DNA of 64,000 nt from Salminus brasiliensis (GCF_030463535.1 NC_132891.1:4581309-4645308), one strand, 5' to 3'; counted from the first letter of the stretch, positions 39,964 through 51,440 are shown. Numbers and translations: made by a program. Notes: a model not told the origin generated them from the letters alone.

Positions 39964-41674
39964 AACTGTATGTCCAAAAGTGTCTGGATTCCTCTTCTAA
40001 ATAGTGGACTTTCAGCCACCCGTAAGGTTCAGCCATTGCTAAACGAAGGTGTCACAATGCCGCAATCATGTAACCTCTATAGAAAAGCATTGGCACTGTG
40101 GTTCTGAATCTCTATGGAGGCCTGTAGAGAGAGTCATTCCAAGAGTAATGCCAGGTCTCAGCGAATGGGGTGTAAAACTAACCAGCCATGGACCATGGAG
40201 TATAGTGAAATACGAGTTCTTGTGAGTGATGAATCTCAATTGAAGACCTTTGAGGTAAGGTAGAGTGATCTAGGTCCATTGAGCACCCATAGGATGAGTC
40301 GCAGTAAGCTTCATTAAACCCATTTGAGATGTGTTAGAGTGATACAGGTCCATTGAACTGCTCTAAATTGAGTAAGAGTGTTGAAGCTCCATTGAACACC
40401 TTTAGATAAGTTGCAATGATGAAGCTCCAGTGAACGTCTTTGAGATGAGGTAGATTGTTGAAGTTCTATTGAAGTCCGATTGTGCTACGACTAAACACCT
40501 TAGTCTGGCCGAAGAAGCTCCATTGAGCGCTGATGTGGATGAGTTAGAATGATGAAGCTCTGGTGAACGTCTTTCAGATGAGTTAAAGTGATGAAGCTCC
40601 ATTTAAGACCTTTAGATTGAGCTCCATGCAGCAAATGAGTTAGAAAGATGAAGCTCCAGTGAACGTCTTTGAGATGAGTTGGAATGATGAAGCTCCAGTG
40701 AACGTCTATCAGATGAGTTAAAGTGATGAAGCTCCTTTCAAGACCTTTAGATTGAGCTCCATGCTGCAAATGAGACTGTTGAAGCTCCAGTGAACGTCTA
40801 TCCGATGAGTTAGAGTGATGACTGGCTCCACTAAAGACCTTTAGATTGAGCTCCATGCAGCAACGTTTTTGCGATGAGGTAGACTATTGAGGCTCCGATG
40901 AACATCTTTCAGATGTGTTAAAGGGATAAAGTTCCATTTAAGACCTTTAGATTGACCTCCATGCAGCAAACTGGAGCTAGAAAGATGAAGCTCCAGTGAA
41001 CGTCTTTGAGATGAGGTGGACTATTGAGGCTCCGATGAACATCTTTCAGATGTGTTAAAGGGATAAAGTTCCATTTAAGACCTTTAGATTGAGCTCCATG
41101 CAGCAAACTGGAGTTAGAAAGAAGAAGCTCCAGTGAACGTCTTTGAAATGAGGTGGACTATTGAGGCTCAGATGAACGTCTCTGAGATGAGTTAGACTGA
41201 TAACTGGCTCCACTAAAGACCTTTAGATTGAGCTCCATGCAGCAAATGAGTTAGACTGTTGAATCTCCAGTGAACATCTCTGAGATGAGGCTTAAACGGA
41301 TGAAGCTCCATTTAAGACCTTTGGATTGAGCTCCATGCAGCAAATGAGTTAGAAAGATGAAGCTCCAGTGAACGTCTTTAGAGTTAGTCTGAATGCTGAA
41401 ACTCCATTAAACACTATCGGGATGAGTTAGAGCACTGAAGCTCCTCTGAGCTCCTCTGGGATAAGTTCCAGTGAACGAGCTATTTGTAATCTAGACCAAA
41501 CTGGCCAACATTATCAGTCCCTCCCTGACCTCACTGATGTCCCTGTAGCTCAGTCAGATTGGATCCCATTGTTTAAATCAGATCATCTGTGGTTCTGAAT
41601 CTATTAACACTTCTTTTTTAACTTTTGGAGCCAAACTGAAGCCTACCAGGTGTCTGGATACTTTTGGACATATC
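39964..41674. mobile_element. Inverted-repeat element filled with a 39-bp minisatellite
   Basis: Left end TGTATGTCCAAAAGTGTCTGG and right end CTGGATACTTTTGGACATAT are inverted repeats, related in sequence to M1/M4 ends. Nearly all the interior (about 40,200-41,470) is a degenerate tandem repeat of a 39-bp unit around GATGAAGCTCCAGTGAACGT plus CTTTGAGATGAGTTAGA. It is mixed with a second unit carrying GACCTTTAGATTGAGCTCCA. Long - strand frames are artefacts of the 39-bp (13-codon) period. Confidence 0.7.
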
Positions 41675-42184
41675 CCGCAGAAACAGTAGGTCTGTGTCCT
41701 CCACGTTCCCCTACCCAGAGGGTCATAGGCGATGAGAGACGGGCTTGTCCAGACAAGGACAAGGGCCGTGTTTTCCTCACAACAGCTCATTGTAAAGAGT
41801 CTCTGAAGACGTTGTTGTTGTTGCTGTCATTTCAACACTCTGCCTACATGTATCCCCAAGATGCTATTTTTATTTGGAAAAAGCAGCGTGTTTGTTGCAC
41901 ATCGTAGGATCGCTTCGTATTTTTAGGAGCCTGAACACGCCGTCCTCCTCCCGGACGGCCTCGCAGACCCAGGCCCAGGACGCCTGAGCTGCCAGTCACG
42001 AGAGTAGTCGTCCTAATACTGTATTTATTGTGGATAACGGCTTTCATTTGTTGTCATGGCAGTTCTTATAAAATATAAATGTGCCAATAACCATAATCGC
42101 GTATCTACTCAATCCAATGCTCTGCTCTGTGTATATTGTATTGTGTGTGATAGTATTTAGTAGTGTAATTGCATCCATTGTAAG

Positions 42185-42601
42185 ATGTTCTATAATACGG
42201 TAAAAAAAAGAAAAAAAGAAAATAGACATATTCAGAAGGTTTTTTTTTATGTTATATTACGGTCAAATATTAGGAGTCAAATTATATGGTTACAGGTGCA
42301 GTCAAGGTCGGTTGTACCATATAGATGTATCGAACAAACCGAGGACAAGGAAGCCGCTTTGGAACTTTTGAGGCCTTCGCAATATTACCTGAAGCAATTT
42401 CTTTCGGAAACCTGGAAAGCGGCATCGTACATCCTTGATGAAGGCCCAGCGCAGATGGCCAGATCTTCAAAGCTGGACTGGACAGAGAGAACGGTTGAAG
42501 CTGCTTGGTGTGGATGTAGATACGGAGTTACTGACCCTCATGTTTACGTCTGGAAATGGCTCAGTAAGTGGAAGGAACTGAAACGCAAAGCTAACGGATA
42601 G
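42185..42601 (+). other. Open frame in iqsec1 3' UTR, unlikely to be a gene
   Basis: 138 codons from ATG at 42,185. The second half (RPSQYYLKQFLSETWKAASY ... HVYVWKWLSKWKELKRK) looks protein-like, but no splice context or family is recognised. Conserved UTR sequence is the simpler reading. Confidence 0.3.
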
Positions 42602-43764
42602 TGAATGGTGTAAAATTCTGCGAATCCCGAGCAAAGGGAGTGGCTAAACTCACTGAGCACTTGGACAATACTTGTATTTTACATCTTGAGCAAATACACA
42701 AATGGTTTTCCAAGAGTAGGGAAAACCGCTGGTATTTTAATAAGAAGAATTAAGCTTTCTTTTCCTATTTTGAAGAAGTGATGAAATCCGATGTTTTGTT
42801 TGGGCGTTTTAGGGTAAACTAGGTAAAGCTAGGGTAGATAGTCCATGTTTGTCCTGCACATATCCTACAGAGTTATGCACAAACCATACGAGGGCCAGTG
42901 ACTGAAGTATTTTCTTTCTAATTTTTTTTTTTTTTTTTTCATACGTGCAATATGTTTGTACCGATTTTCGTGAAGAATCCCTTCCTGTCATGCCTTTTTG
43001 TTTGTTTGTTTGTTTGTTTGTTTTTTTGCTTTTTCCACAATTACGAACACATTACATACATTGTGGTAATGGCTCTCACCATACAATACTGGTGGCACCA
43101 CCATACAGTGAACCACTTTCTTGGGATTTTAGTGGAGGAACCAGATGATCTAGTGTGTCCTCTTATGATACCATCCTTGTTTTATGGTTTTATTTGTTGT
43201 TGTTTGTTTGTTTGTTTGTTTGTTTGTTTTTGCCAAAATAAATCAGTGTTACTTTGGCGATGAAGTGCAATCGTGTAGAGAATGCATTCACACGTTCTAG
43301 ATCTAATAGAGCAGCGTCTGTTATTCCTTCAAGAGATTCAGGTGAATGTTCCGACAAATTATGCAAATACCTTTCCTTCCAGACGATGAAGTGCGATGAC
43401 GAATGTATTTCGGTAGAACATATAAATATAAATATAAATATATATATATATACATATATGTGCAGTGTTTATATTCTAAAATCAAGAAGCACATAAACAT
43501 AAGCAAAGCCCATTGCTCATTGCACCACACAGATGCAAGCGTAGAGCAAGCGGGACACTTCATTGCCGACTGGTCGCTACATCGGAATAACAATAAGATT
43601 TAGCGTAGTTTTCCGGAGGCGGCTGATTTGCATATTTCATACATGGCTTTCTTTCTGCTTTAAGGGAATATTCCAGCTTTTCCCAACTGAATCTCAGTCT
43701 GCCTTATCTGTAGCACATGATCAGTTACCAGAGATGCTCTGTACTTCATTTTCCTGTACTTCAG

Positions 43765-44545
43765 GGGGCAGTGGTGGCTCATCAGTGGTGGATCACAGGG
43801 TTGTTTGGTTCAATGCCCAGGTCCTTGAGCAAGGCCTTTTACCCTCTCTGCACCAGGGTTGGCGTAGAATGACAACACATGCTATTACATACAGCTCAGT
43901 GGTTAGAGCTTTGGGTTATTAATAGGTCACATGGTTGTGGGGTCTATACCCAGGTTCACTAAGCTACCACTGTTGTGCCCTTGAGCAAGGCTCTTAACGT
44001 CTTTCCTCAGAAAGACAACACAAGGTATAACATACAGCTCAGTGGTTAGAGCTTGGGGTTATTAATAGGTCACATGGTTGTGGGGTCTATACCCAGGTAC
44101 CCAAGACCCTTACTCTCTCTGCTCCAGGGGTGCTGTAAATTGACAACCCATGGTATAACATACAGCTCAGTGGTTAGATCTCTGAGCTACTGATCACAGG
44201 GTTGTGAGTACAATACCCAGGTCCTCTAAGTTACCACTGTTGGGCCCTTGAGCAAGGCTGTTTACCCTCTCTGCTTCAGGGGAGCCGTAGAATGACAACC
44301 CATGTTGTAACTTAGAGCTCTGGGTTATTAATAGGTCACATGGTTGTGGGGTCTATACCCAGGTCCACTATGCTGCCGCTGCTGTGCCCTTGGGCAAGAC
44401 CCTTAACATCTCTGCTTCAGGGGTGCCATAGAATGACAACGCATGATACAACTTAGAGCTCTTGGTTATTGATCACATGGTTGTGGGTTCGACACCCATA
44501 TCCACTACGCTGCCACGGTTGGGCCCTTGAGCAAGGCCACATTAT
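43765..44545 (+). mobile_element. Tandem array of tRNA-derived SINE heads, family S1
   Basis: About five copies of a roughly 130-180 bp block: GTGGCTCA/AGCTCAGTGGTTAGAGC (A box), GGTTGTGGGTTCGACACCC or a decayed form (B box), then GCCACTGTTGGGCCCTTGAGC and CTCTCTGCTCCAGGGG. The same SINE is present as one complete reverse copy at 60,398-60,695, which shows the block is the SINE 5' half. Tandem amplification of the head alone is unusual. Confidence 0.75.
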
Positions 44546-45461
44546 AAGCACATTACTATTCTTCTACTTGCAGAAGAACAGAAAACCTAAAGCAGCTGCC
44601 TGTGGTAACTGATGGTACTCTACAGACGCAGCAGATGCAGATTGGGTCGAAAAACACTGAAGAATTCCTTTAACCGTGAATCCGAATGTTGCGGCTCATT
44701 TTTAAGGAATTTCTGGTGCAGTGTCCCTTCTGTTGGTTTAGGCAACATATTATATGTGGTGTATTCTTCTTTTTTCTCAATAATAATTTATAAATCGGGT
44801 GTCGTTGGAATCTTTTATTTTAGTTGTTGTTGCTTTATTCTGTTACGTAAAGCTCTTTGCGAAAGTAACGTTAAGCGTCGGCCTTGATCTTTTCGACGTG
44901 GAGTCCGAGAACATATCCCAACCAAGCACTGCATGGACCCGATGCATCTTGTTCACTGTGAGCTGAAGGACATTCAGCCTGGAAATAATAGAGGTTTCTT
45001 TTTTTTTGGCTCTTTTTCGTAACCCTGACGTTGACTTGCAATTGCTGTTCTGTACTGCATTGTGTTTTGCATGCAGGTCATTTGACATCTCCACTGAAAA
45101 GAAAAGAAAAAATCATGGAGAAACACAAGAAGAACAGTCCCACTGTTGTAAACACACACTCACACAGACACACACACACATTAGTCCATCAGTAGAGGAC
45201 TATCTATACATATCGCTGTACGAATACAAGCTATAGACATTGGAATTGTCTGATAACCATGTGTAACCGTCACAAATCTGTGGAAAAGGACCAAGTGGGA
45301 GAAATCGGCCTGTACATAGTGTGCATAGTAGAGTTCCTCGTTACGTAATGTCCTCATTTATATGGAGGGTGTGTTCCCGTCCCGTCCAAAGTGGACGAAA
45401 GCTATACGGTTGTGGTTCATCTCTGCGCATTTTAGAAACAGACTGTTAGAAATGCTCAAAA

Positions 45462-45467
45462 AATAAA
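45462..45467 (+). terminator. iqsec1: Polyadenylation signal AATAAA, probable iqsec1 3' end
   Basis: AATAAA follows GCTCAAAA at the end of a non-repetitive stretch; the next bases are an (AATC)n run. Probable cleavage is within about 30 bp. Confidence 0.5.
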
Positions 45468-45714
45468 TATCCAATCAATCAATCAATCAATCAAAAGTTC
45501 ACTGCCTCTCACGTCGACCCACCAGACCGCTGCTGTCCTTAGAGCATGTTTCAGGAAAGGGAAGGATTTCGGAACAAAGGGAATGAATGCTTTCATTTTG
45601 ATATGCAGTCTGTTTGTAAGTGCTTAAGATCTGATCAGTGTAAAACTTCAACTGTGACAATGTTGAGAAATAAAATATGATATAAAGACTGGACTGAGCT
45701 TTTTTATTGGGATT

Positions 45715-45717
45715 TAA

Positions 45718-45754
<37 letters not shown>

Positions 45755-45755
45755 G
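45715..45755 (+). repeat. (ATT)n microsatellite
   Basis: About 13 ATT units. Confidence 0.95.
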
Positions 45756-45889
45756 GCTGCAAAGACAGAAATCTGAAGCAGGCCCAGCTCACACACTGCA
45801 TGAAGACAGCGACAGTGCAAGAAGGAGACTAGTGAGGGAGGCCACCAAGACACCTATGAACACTTTTTAGAGGTACTATATATATATAT

Positions 45890-46042
45890 ATATATATCGT
45901 GGTGGTTCTCCATCACTGTGTTCATCATTAGAACATCTCCAAAGTTCTCCTCTCTCATGGAGTCTAGTATTATTTAGAGTTCTCCTCAGATCAACACCTG
46001 GTTTGGTGGTAAATCAGGGCTTAATGATGGTAAATCAGGTGA

Positions 46043-46082
<40 letters not shown>

Positions 46083-46215
46083 ATGGAGTTGAACACATCC
46101 TCCACGCTGTGCTGGCTGGACTGGGGGGCGTCCAGGAGAAACCTGGAGGAACCGAGCTCTGTTCTTCAGACTAGCTCACTGACAAGATCTCACTACTTTC
46201 TTTCTTCAGAATGAG
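45890..46215 (-). repeat. Dispersed repeat family R2 with (CTG)n
   Basis: Reverse complement of 28,464-28,790: GTGGTTCTCCATCACTGTG, CCTCTCTCATGGAGTC, nine CTG units with an adjoining GATGAT run, GGACTGGGGGGCGTCC. Confidence 0.75.
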
Positions 46216-46619
46216 AAGCTCTTGTTTCTCCTTTTTACTGGATTTATCTTCACCTGCTTTATCTGTTCTGATGAGATCTGGAGCTTCTACTGTAAAAACT
46301 CTCTCACTGCTGAGAGACAGAATTTGAATGATGTGATTATGAGCCTAAAACGTCTGCACAGCGCCGTACAACAATAATTAAAGTGTTAACATATATATGT
46401 CCATATTGTCGCTGTCACGCAAAAACCCCGCATCTCCAAAATAGAAACTTAATAGGAAAGACGCAGGGGCCCTGCCTGGGATTTTGAACCCCACAACTTT
46501 AACAATTCTATCAAAATACTCAATTTATAATGTTTAATAATGACAAAGGCCCTTAGAATCATCCTAAACACACCCCTAACACCCATACGCCACCCCTGGG
46601 AGGATTAAAAAAATAGATA
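46216..46619. other. Intergenic, nothing recognised
   Basis: May be the remainder of the R2 element (up to about 46,330). No gene. Confidence 0.4.
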
Positions 46620-46765
46620 GATTCAATAGAAGTCAATGTAAAAAGATTTAATTCCAAGCCATTGTGGATCATTTCTATTGCATCATTTATCATGATGTTC
46701 TGACACATTGTAGAGAACAACTGCCAACTTGACAATATGTCAAAAAGTGAAAAAAAACATAAAAA
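46620..46765 (+). repeat. Dispersed repeat family R1
   Basis: GAAGTCAATGTAAAAAGATTTA, TTTCTATTGCATCATT, GAACAACTGCCAACTTG, GTCAAAAAGTGAAAA, matching 11,090 and 24,010. Confidence 0.6.
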
Positions 46766-47384
46766 ATAGAGATTGAAACCTTTGAAACCATCAAACCATT
46801 TGACCATATGAAGAAAGGTGAGTAATTTATCCATATGGTTTGATAGATTTACCTCTAAATTTACATTAAAGCAACTATGAAGAAGAGAGATTCCACATGT
46901 AGGACTGCTTTTCACACATGACTATATCTAAGGTAAGATTAGAGTCTGTTTATTGTGCATTTAGGAGATTAGACCCTCTCAACTCACTGTTATTGAAGTG
47001 GAGCAGAAGCATTATTGGACAAATTAGCGGCCACTAGCGGCCAGAACGGACACTACAGCTTCACGTCTTCAGTTTGTTGTTGTTGTTGTTGTTTGTTTTA
47101 TTTCTGTCTTTTTATTAAGTGCTTTCTGACAGTAAATGGTCATGCACACCGGTCAGCTGCTCAGCATTACTCACTATAAAGTGTCCGTAGTTTTTATTAT
47201 TTTAATTTAAACAGCACATAAAGACACGCGAAGTGGAAAGCTCACACAAGCCCTTTCACACAGCCGTTACAGCCCTGGTGTGACAGATAGTCTTATCACA
47301 GGGCCACAGAGAGTGGGGCCCTAGTGTCACATGATCAGCGTAAGCAGTGTTCTGCCCTCTAAAGAGGCTGAAACAGGCCTGCAA
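46766..47384. other. Intergenic, nothing recognised
   Basis: Short GTT run near 47,075; no gene. Confidence 0.4.
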
Positions 47385-47520
47385 CCAAACACAGAGGCTG
47401 CTACCAAACACAGAGGCCTGCTACCAAACATAGAGGCTGCTACCAAACACAGAGGCTGCTACCAAACACAAAGGCTGCTACCAAGCACAGAGGCCTGCAA
47501 CCAAACACAGAGGCCGCTGC
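47385..47520 (+). repeat. Short minisatellite, ACCAAACACAGAGGCTGCT unit
   Basis: Seven near-identical 19-21-bp units. Confidence 0.9.
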
Positions 47521-47724
47521 GGGTCATGGGCTTTCTGAATGAAGACAGACAGATTTAAAGACTCAACTGGTCTCAGAAAGTGAGTAGAGCTAGAAATGCC
47601 TCTACTTGTGCAGACAGGACTCTGACAGGTAAGGCTTTTGTGCACTTTACAGTGTTTCCAGGCTTAGTCCAAATTCCAGTTCAATGTAATCAGTTATTAT
47701 TAGGGATGCACAGATACCCCTTCT

Positions 47725-47832
47725 TCCTTTCCGATATCGATACCAATACAGATACCAATACCGATACCAATACCGATACTAATACCGAAGCACTTCTGTA
47801 AGTCGCTCTGGATAAGAGCTGTAAATGTAATA
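47725..47832 (+). repeat. ACCGATACCAAT tandem plus LINE-tail remnant
   Basis: 12-bp units at 47,730-47,790, directly followed by CACTTCTGTAAGTCGCTCTG and GATAAGAGCTGTAAATGTAA, the 3' tail shared by fish L2-type LINEs. Confidence 0.65.
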
Positions 47833-47914
47833 CCAATCTGACCTGGATAGACGGCTCTAAATCCTGATATTTACAGCGTTCCACTTTTTATACATTGTAT
47901 AAAAAGAACAGCGT

Positions 47915-48165
47915 TTACGGCTCGGCTCGACCCGCCATCCCTCAAAATCTGAAGAAGACGAGCGTCCAGACTTTTCTCTGTCCTGCACCGAAGTGGTGGA
48001 ACGAGCTTCCCCTAGGTGTCCGAACAGCAGAGTCCAACACTCACTGTCTTCAAACCCAGACTGAAGACCCTCCTCTTCTGAGAGTACTCAGGCGAAGAGA
48101 AGAGTATTATGGTCTCCATATTGACTTGTGTTTAGTAGAGTCTAAGATTAGAGGATCTTTGAATT
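47915..48165 (+). mobile_element. 5'-truncated LINE, 3' end
   Basis: Same 3' fragment as 8,917-9,165. It reads KTSVQTFLCPAPKWWNELPL then GVRTAESNTHCLQTQTED in one open frame, the LINE ORF2 C-terminus. Better preserved than the other copies. Confidence 0.7.
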
Positions 48166-48830
48166 ATTAGTCTATTTAAACTAGCTGAGGTTATATAAAA
48201 TAATAGCTGAGCTATAAAATAATAATAAATGGCCACAATGCAGAAACACCTGCAGGTAGGGAAGCGTAATCTGGCTCAGCTTCACCAAACAGCTTTTAAC
48301 TGGTGATTAAATTCACATTTCAGAGCCGTGCAAAAACAGCAGGAAATTCACATTCAGGTTCACGACTCTGTGTGAAAAGCTGCTAAACTTCAGTGTTTCC
48401 TTTAAACAAGCTGCTGAACCTCAACTTTCAGAACCAAGAGAGAACCAAAACTCAGAAAGTGCTGAAAATTTATGACATTCTATGACTAACTATTTATGAC
48501 TGGATTTCACTGGTTAAACATTTGGTTTAATAACAAATTCTGCAAACAGAAATGCTCTATGTAAAATGTAAAATTGGCTCTAATGCCAAAACCAATACTG
48601 TGTATAAGTGCTAGTATCGGCACTGATACCAATCTGGTATTGCTGTCAGTGCAACACTAGTTTTTAATACATTCAGAAATCTATAAAAGTATGAAAATCT
48701 ATATAATTAGACCCTGATTTTACTTTTTTTACGAACCTGTTCAGAGAGAATCTACGTAGTGGTGTATTCTCCAAGTTTACCACACTGTGTTGGCTGTTGT
48801 TGGCTTCTCCAGATTAGAAAACCTTATCTA

Positions 48831-49368
48831 CACTAGATGTCCAAATGTTTGTGGACACCCCTTCTAATGAATGCATTTAGCTACTTTAGGTTGCACCCAT
48901 TGCTGACACACACACACACACACACACACAGCATGTCTTTGTAGAGAAGTACTGCCAATAGAATAGGACTCTCTGGAGCAGATAAACAACATGAACCTAT
49001 TGCCTCCATGCTGCCTAACGCCAGGCGTGAACTAGAGGGGCATAAAGCCCCCCCAGCATTGAGGAGCTGTGAAAGAACTGTGGATGGTGCTCCATCCGAT
49101 ACTTTTAGGATGTGTTAGGGAGTTGGGGATGAGGTGGGGTGGTGTTCATCCAACATCCTGACCTCAATAACTAACACACTTGTTGTTGATAGTGCCATCA
49201 AATCCTCACAGCAATGTTCCTCCAAAATCTAGTCTAGAAAGCCTTCTTCTCTGGACAGTAGAGACAGATCCTTAGGATCCTAGGATCAGCTCTTTTTTTA
49301 AATAGCCTTGATTCCAGAAGTGACACTAAACGAGTAGGTGTCCCAATACTTTTGTCCATATAGCGTGC
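48831..49368 (+). mobile_element. MITE family M1, full-length copy
   Basis: CACTAGATGTCCAAATGTTT at left, CAATACTTTTGTCCATATAG at right, 540 bp, with all interior blocks. The longest and best reference copy in the window. Confidence 0.85.
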
Positions 49369-49728
49369 ACACAAAAATGGTTGTTTATGGAACCAAAAAT
49401 TGCTGTTCTATGGCATTACTTTAAGAACCCTTTGTTTCACCTTAATTTTTAGGACTGTATAAGCCATAATTAGAGTGTATGGAGGTTCTAGATATGTCAT
49501 TGACTTGGAACAAGAACAATATTAGGTTCTAAGTAAAAATAGCTGATATTTTGACGTATGAAATGATTAACCGGGATGCCATTAAATTTTACGGTCATGT
49601 GACCTCTAGCAGTAAACTAGCAGAGCATTAGCAGAGCATTTGCTCAGTAAAATCTAAATGACAGGACTGTCTGATCCCCAAACTTTTGACCAATACTGAA
49701 AGCCTCATATGTACCATCTTCCCACAGG

Positions 49729-50439
49729 ATGATCTGGATCCCAGGCCTTGCTGTGCTGCTTCTCCTCACCTCAGACTCCTGCAGGTGCTCTCTCACAGCG
49801 CCCTCTGGCGGACTGAGGGTTTACTGCGTCTCTCAAGGCCTCAAGGAAATTCCCAAATTTTCCGCTGACACCACCGAGCTGCACCTACAGCACAACCAGC
49901 TGAGCACTGTGCCTGCTGGGCATTTCGACACGCTCAAGGACCTTCGTCTGGCCAACCTGTCGGAGAACCCTTTCCACTGTGGCTGCAACATCCGCTATCT
50001 GCACTCTTGGCTCCTGAGGAACAAAGCGGTGGTCCCAGTGGCTCCAAGATGTGCCAGCCCACCATCACTGGCTCACAGAGCCATAACCCAGCTGAGTGAG
50101 CAGGACTTCTCAGGCTGTGTGCAGACCCCGTGCTCCGGTGTGCTGTTTAACTTCACAGTGGGTTTGGCGCTCTGCGTCCTCATCGGCTTGCTCTTCTGGT
50201 GCTTCCGGCTGGCCAAAGACCTGACCTTCATCCTGGGCATCGGAGAGAGGCATGTTGGGCTTGAGGCCGAATCCCTGCGCTCCCTCAAACCCAAGCACAG
50301 GATAAGGATGAGTATCGGAGCAGGTTCCTTTAGCCAAAGGGGCGACGAGCTGGAGAGGCCTCTGCTCAACATGGAGATCCTACCTCAGATAATCGACGTC
50401 TTGCATAAGCAGCACAACATAAAGATTAAGGAATCATGA
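49729..50439 (+). CDS. gp9: Platelet glycoprotein IX-like leucine-rich membrane protein
   Basis: Type I membrane protein, 236 aa. Signal peptide at about 1-19 (MIWIPGLAVLLLLTS); N-terminal cysteine cap with Cys18, 20 and 33; one leucine-rich repeat around residues 44-78 (TTELHLQHNQLSTVPAGHFD); a C-terminal cap NPFHCGCNIRYLHSWL with Cys84, 86, 108 and 130; transmembrane segment about 138-160. The only acceptor (CTTCCCACAG|G) lies one base before the ATG. This fits the GP1B/GP9 family, whose coding region is a single exon after a 5' UTR intron. GP9 is part of the GPIb-IX-V receptor for von Willebrand factor on platelets/thrombocytes. The neighbour cnbp matches the human GP9-CNBP region, favouring gp9 over gp1bb. 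Oddity: a cytoplasmic tail of about 76 residues, against only a few in human GP9. Confidence 0.8.
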   Translation: MIWIPGLAVLLLLTSDSCRCSLTAPSGGLRVYCVSQGLKEIPKFSADTTELHLQHNQLSTVPAGHFDTLKDLRLANLSENPFHCGCNIRYLHSWLLRNKAVVPVAPRCASPPSLAHRAITQLSEQDFSGCVQTPCSGVLFNFTVGLALCVLIGLLFWCFRLAKDLTFILGIGERHVGLEAESLRSLKPKHRIRMSIGAGSFSQRGDELERPLLNMEILPQIIDVLHKQHNIKIKES

Positions 50440-50676
50440 AAAGTCGAGGCTCTGCAGAGCTGCTTTTATACTTTGCCATTGAGAAAGGTCACTCGCAAGG
50501 CTTAGAAGAGCTCATTTCCAACATTTTTGCTTGAATCTTGCTTCCCCTGATGACCTGTTTTAACATTTGTGAGCGCTTATTTAACGGAAACAGCAACATT
50601 TTCATTTTGCAAGATCATTTTCCAGCTTCTCCCCGTCCCTGGGCTGTTCCTGGTATTTGTGAATGTGTTACACCTC

Positions 50677-50682
50677 ATTAAA
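50677..50682 (+). terminator. gp9: Possible poly(A) signal ATTAAA of gp9
   Basis: ATTAAA 240 bp after the stop, in the first stretch before repeats begin. No AATAAA is nearer. Confidence 0.4.
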
Positions 50683-50715
50683 AAGCAGGCCAGGTCAGCA
50701 TAAATGATGAATACA

Positions 50716-50865
50716 GCGATCAGCCATAACATAACATTAGCACAATATTAAACAGCTCACAACACAACGTATCTGACCTGTCGGGGCATGGACTCCACAA
50801 GACCCCTGAAGACGCCCTGCTGTAGTATCTGGCACCAAGACTAAGGCTTTTAAGGCCTGTAGTTG
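50716..50865 (+). mobile_element. DNA element family M2 fragment
   Basis: GCGATCAGCCATAACATAAC, then GGGGCATGGACTCCACAAGA and GTATCTGGCACCAAGAC, cut off at about 50,865. Confidence 0.65.
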
Positions 50866-51440
50866 TGAAGTGTCAAAGTCAAGGTCAAATGTATTTGTAT
50901 AGTTACAATTTACAAATGTTGTCGTCACAAAACAGATTTACCCAATCAGTAATTAGAAACAGACAGAAAAGAAGAAAAATCAATAACATAAAAAGACATG
51001 AAAAATTTAAGACCCCCAGACCCCCTCAGAGCTGGAGGAAGAAACCTTGGGAGGAACCAAGACTCACAAGTGGGACCCGACCCGTCCTCCTCTGATCAGA
51101 ACCACCGAAACCATTGTACTGCTCAGGTGTGCAGCATATTCATAATCATAATATAATAATCATGGTGTCGTATAGCTTAATAGTCAAGTCAGATTTATTT
51201 GTACAGCTTTTTACAACTGTTGTCGTCACAAAGCAGCTTTACATAATTAGTCATTAATAAAAGACAGAGACAAAAAAGAAATAACGTAAGAAGACATGAA
51301 GGGTCAAAGACCCCCAGTGAGCAGCCAACGGCGACAGTGGCAAGGAGAACCTCCCTCAGAGCTGGAGGAAGAAACCATGGGAGGAACCAAGACTCACAAG
51401 GGGGACCGACCCGTCCTCATCTGATCAGAACTATTTATTA
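50866..51440 (+). repeat. Two tandem copies of a dispersed fish repeat
   Basis: 50,866-51,110 and 51,183-51,440 share TCAAATGTATTTGTATAG/CAGATTTATTTGTACAG, TGTTGTCGTCACAAA.CAG, AGAGCTGGAGGAAGAAACC and GGAGGAACCAAGACTCACAA. The first copy lacks the AGTGAGCAGCCAACGGCGAC block. Family unknown to me by name. Confidence 0.7.

Larger units (their letters stand above)
39716..45490 (+). other. iqsec1: Probable iqsec1 3' untranslated region
   Basis: No new gene is seen between the iqsec1 stop and the AATAAA at 45,462. The stretches 41,680-43,760 and 44,550-45,480 are largely free of repeats, as expected for long brain-expressed 3' UTRs, while 39,964-41,674 and 43,765-44,545 look inserted. A 138-codon frame at 42,185-42,601 lies within it. 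The extent is inferred; earlier AATAAA words (e.g. near 43,237) could also be used. Confidence 0.55.

Noticed and set aside
40402..41106. - strand frames with repeated 'LELHHSNSS'-type segments
   Set aside because: Product of the 39-bp tandem repeat within the inverted-repeat element.
43765..44545. Possible tRNA genes
   Set aside because: A and B boxes are present but no cloverleaf, acceptor stem or anticodon arm; they belong to SINE heads.
47895..48170. 91-codon frame as a gene
   Set aside because: It is the C-terminus of a LINE ORF2 repeated at 8,917 and 52,750.
49729..50439. Identity as gp1bb
   Set aside because: Also a one-exon, single-LRR protein with an intracellular tail, but the cnbp neighbour favours gp9; kept as an alternative.
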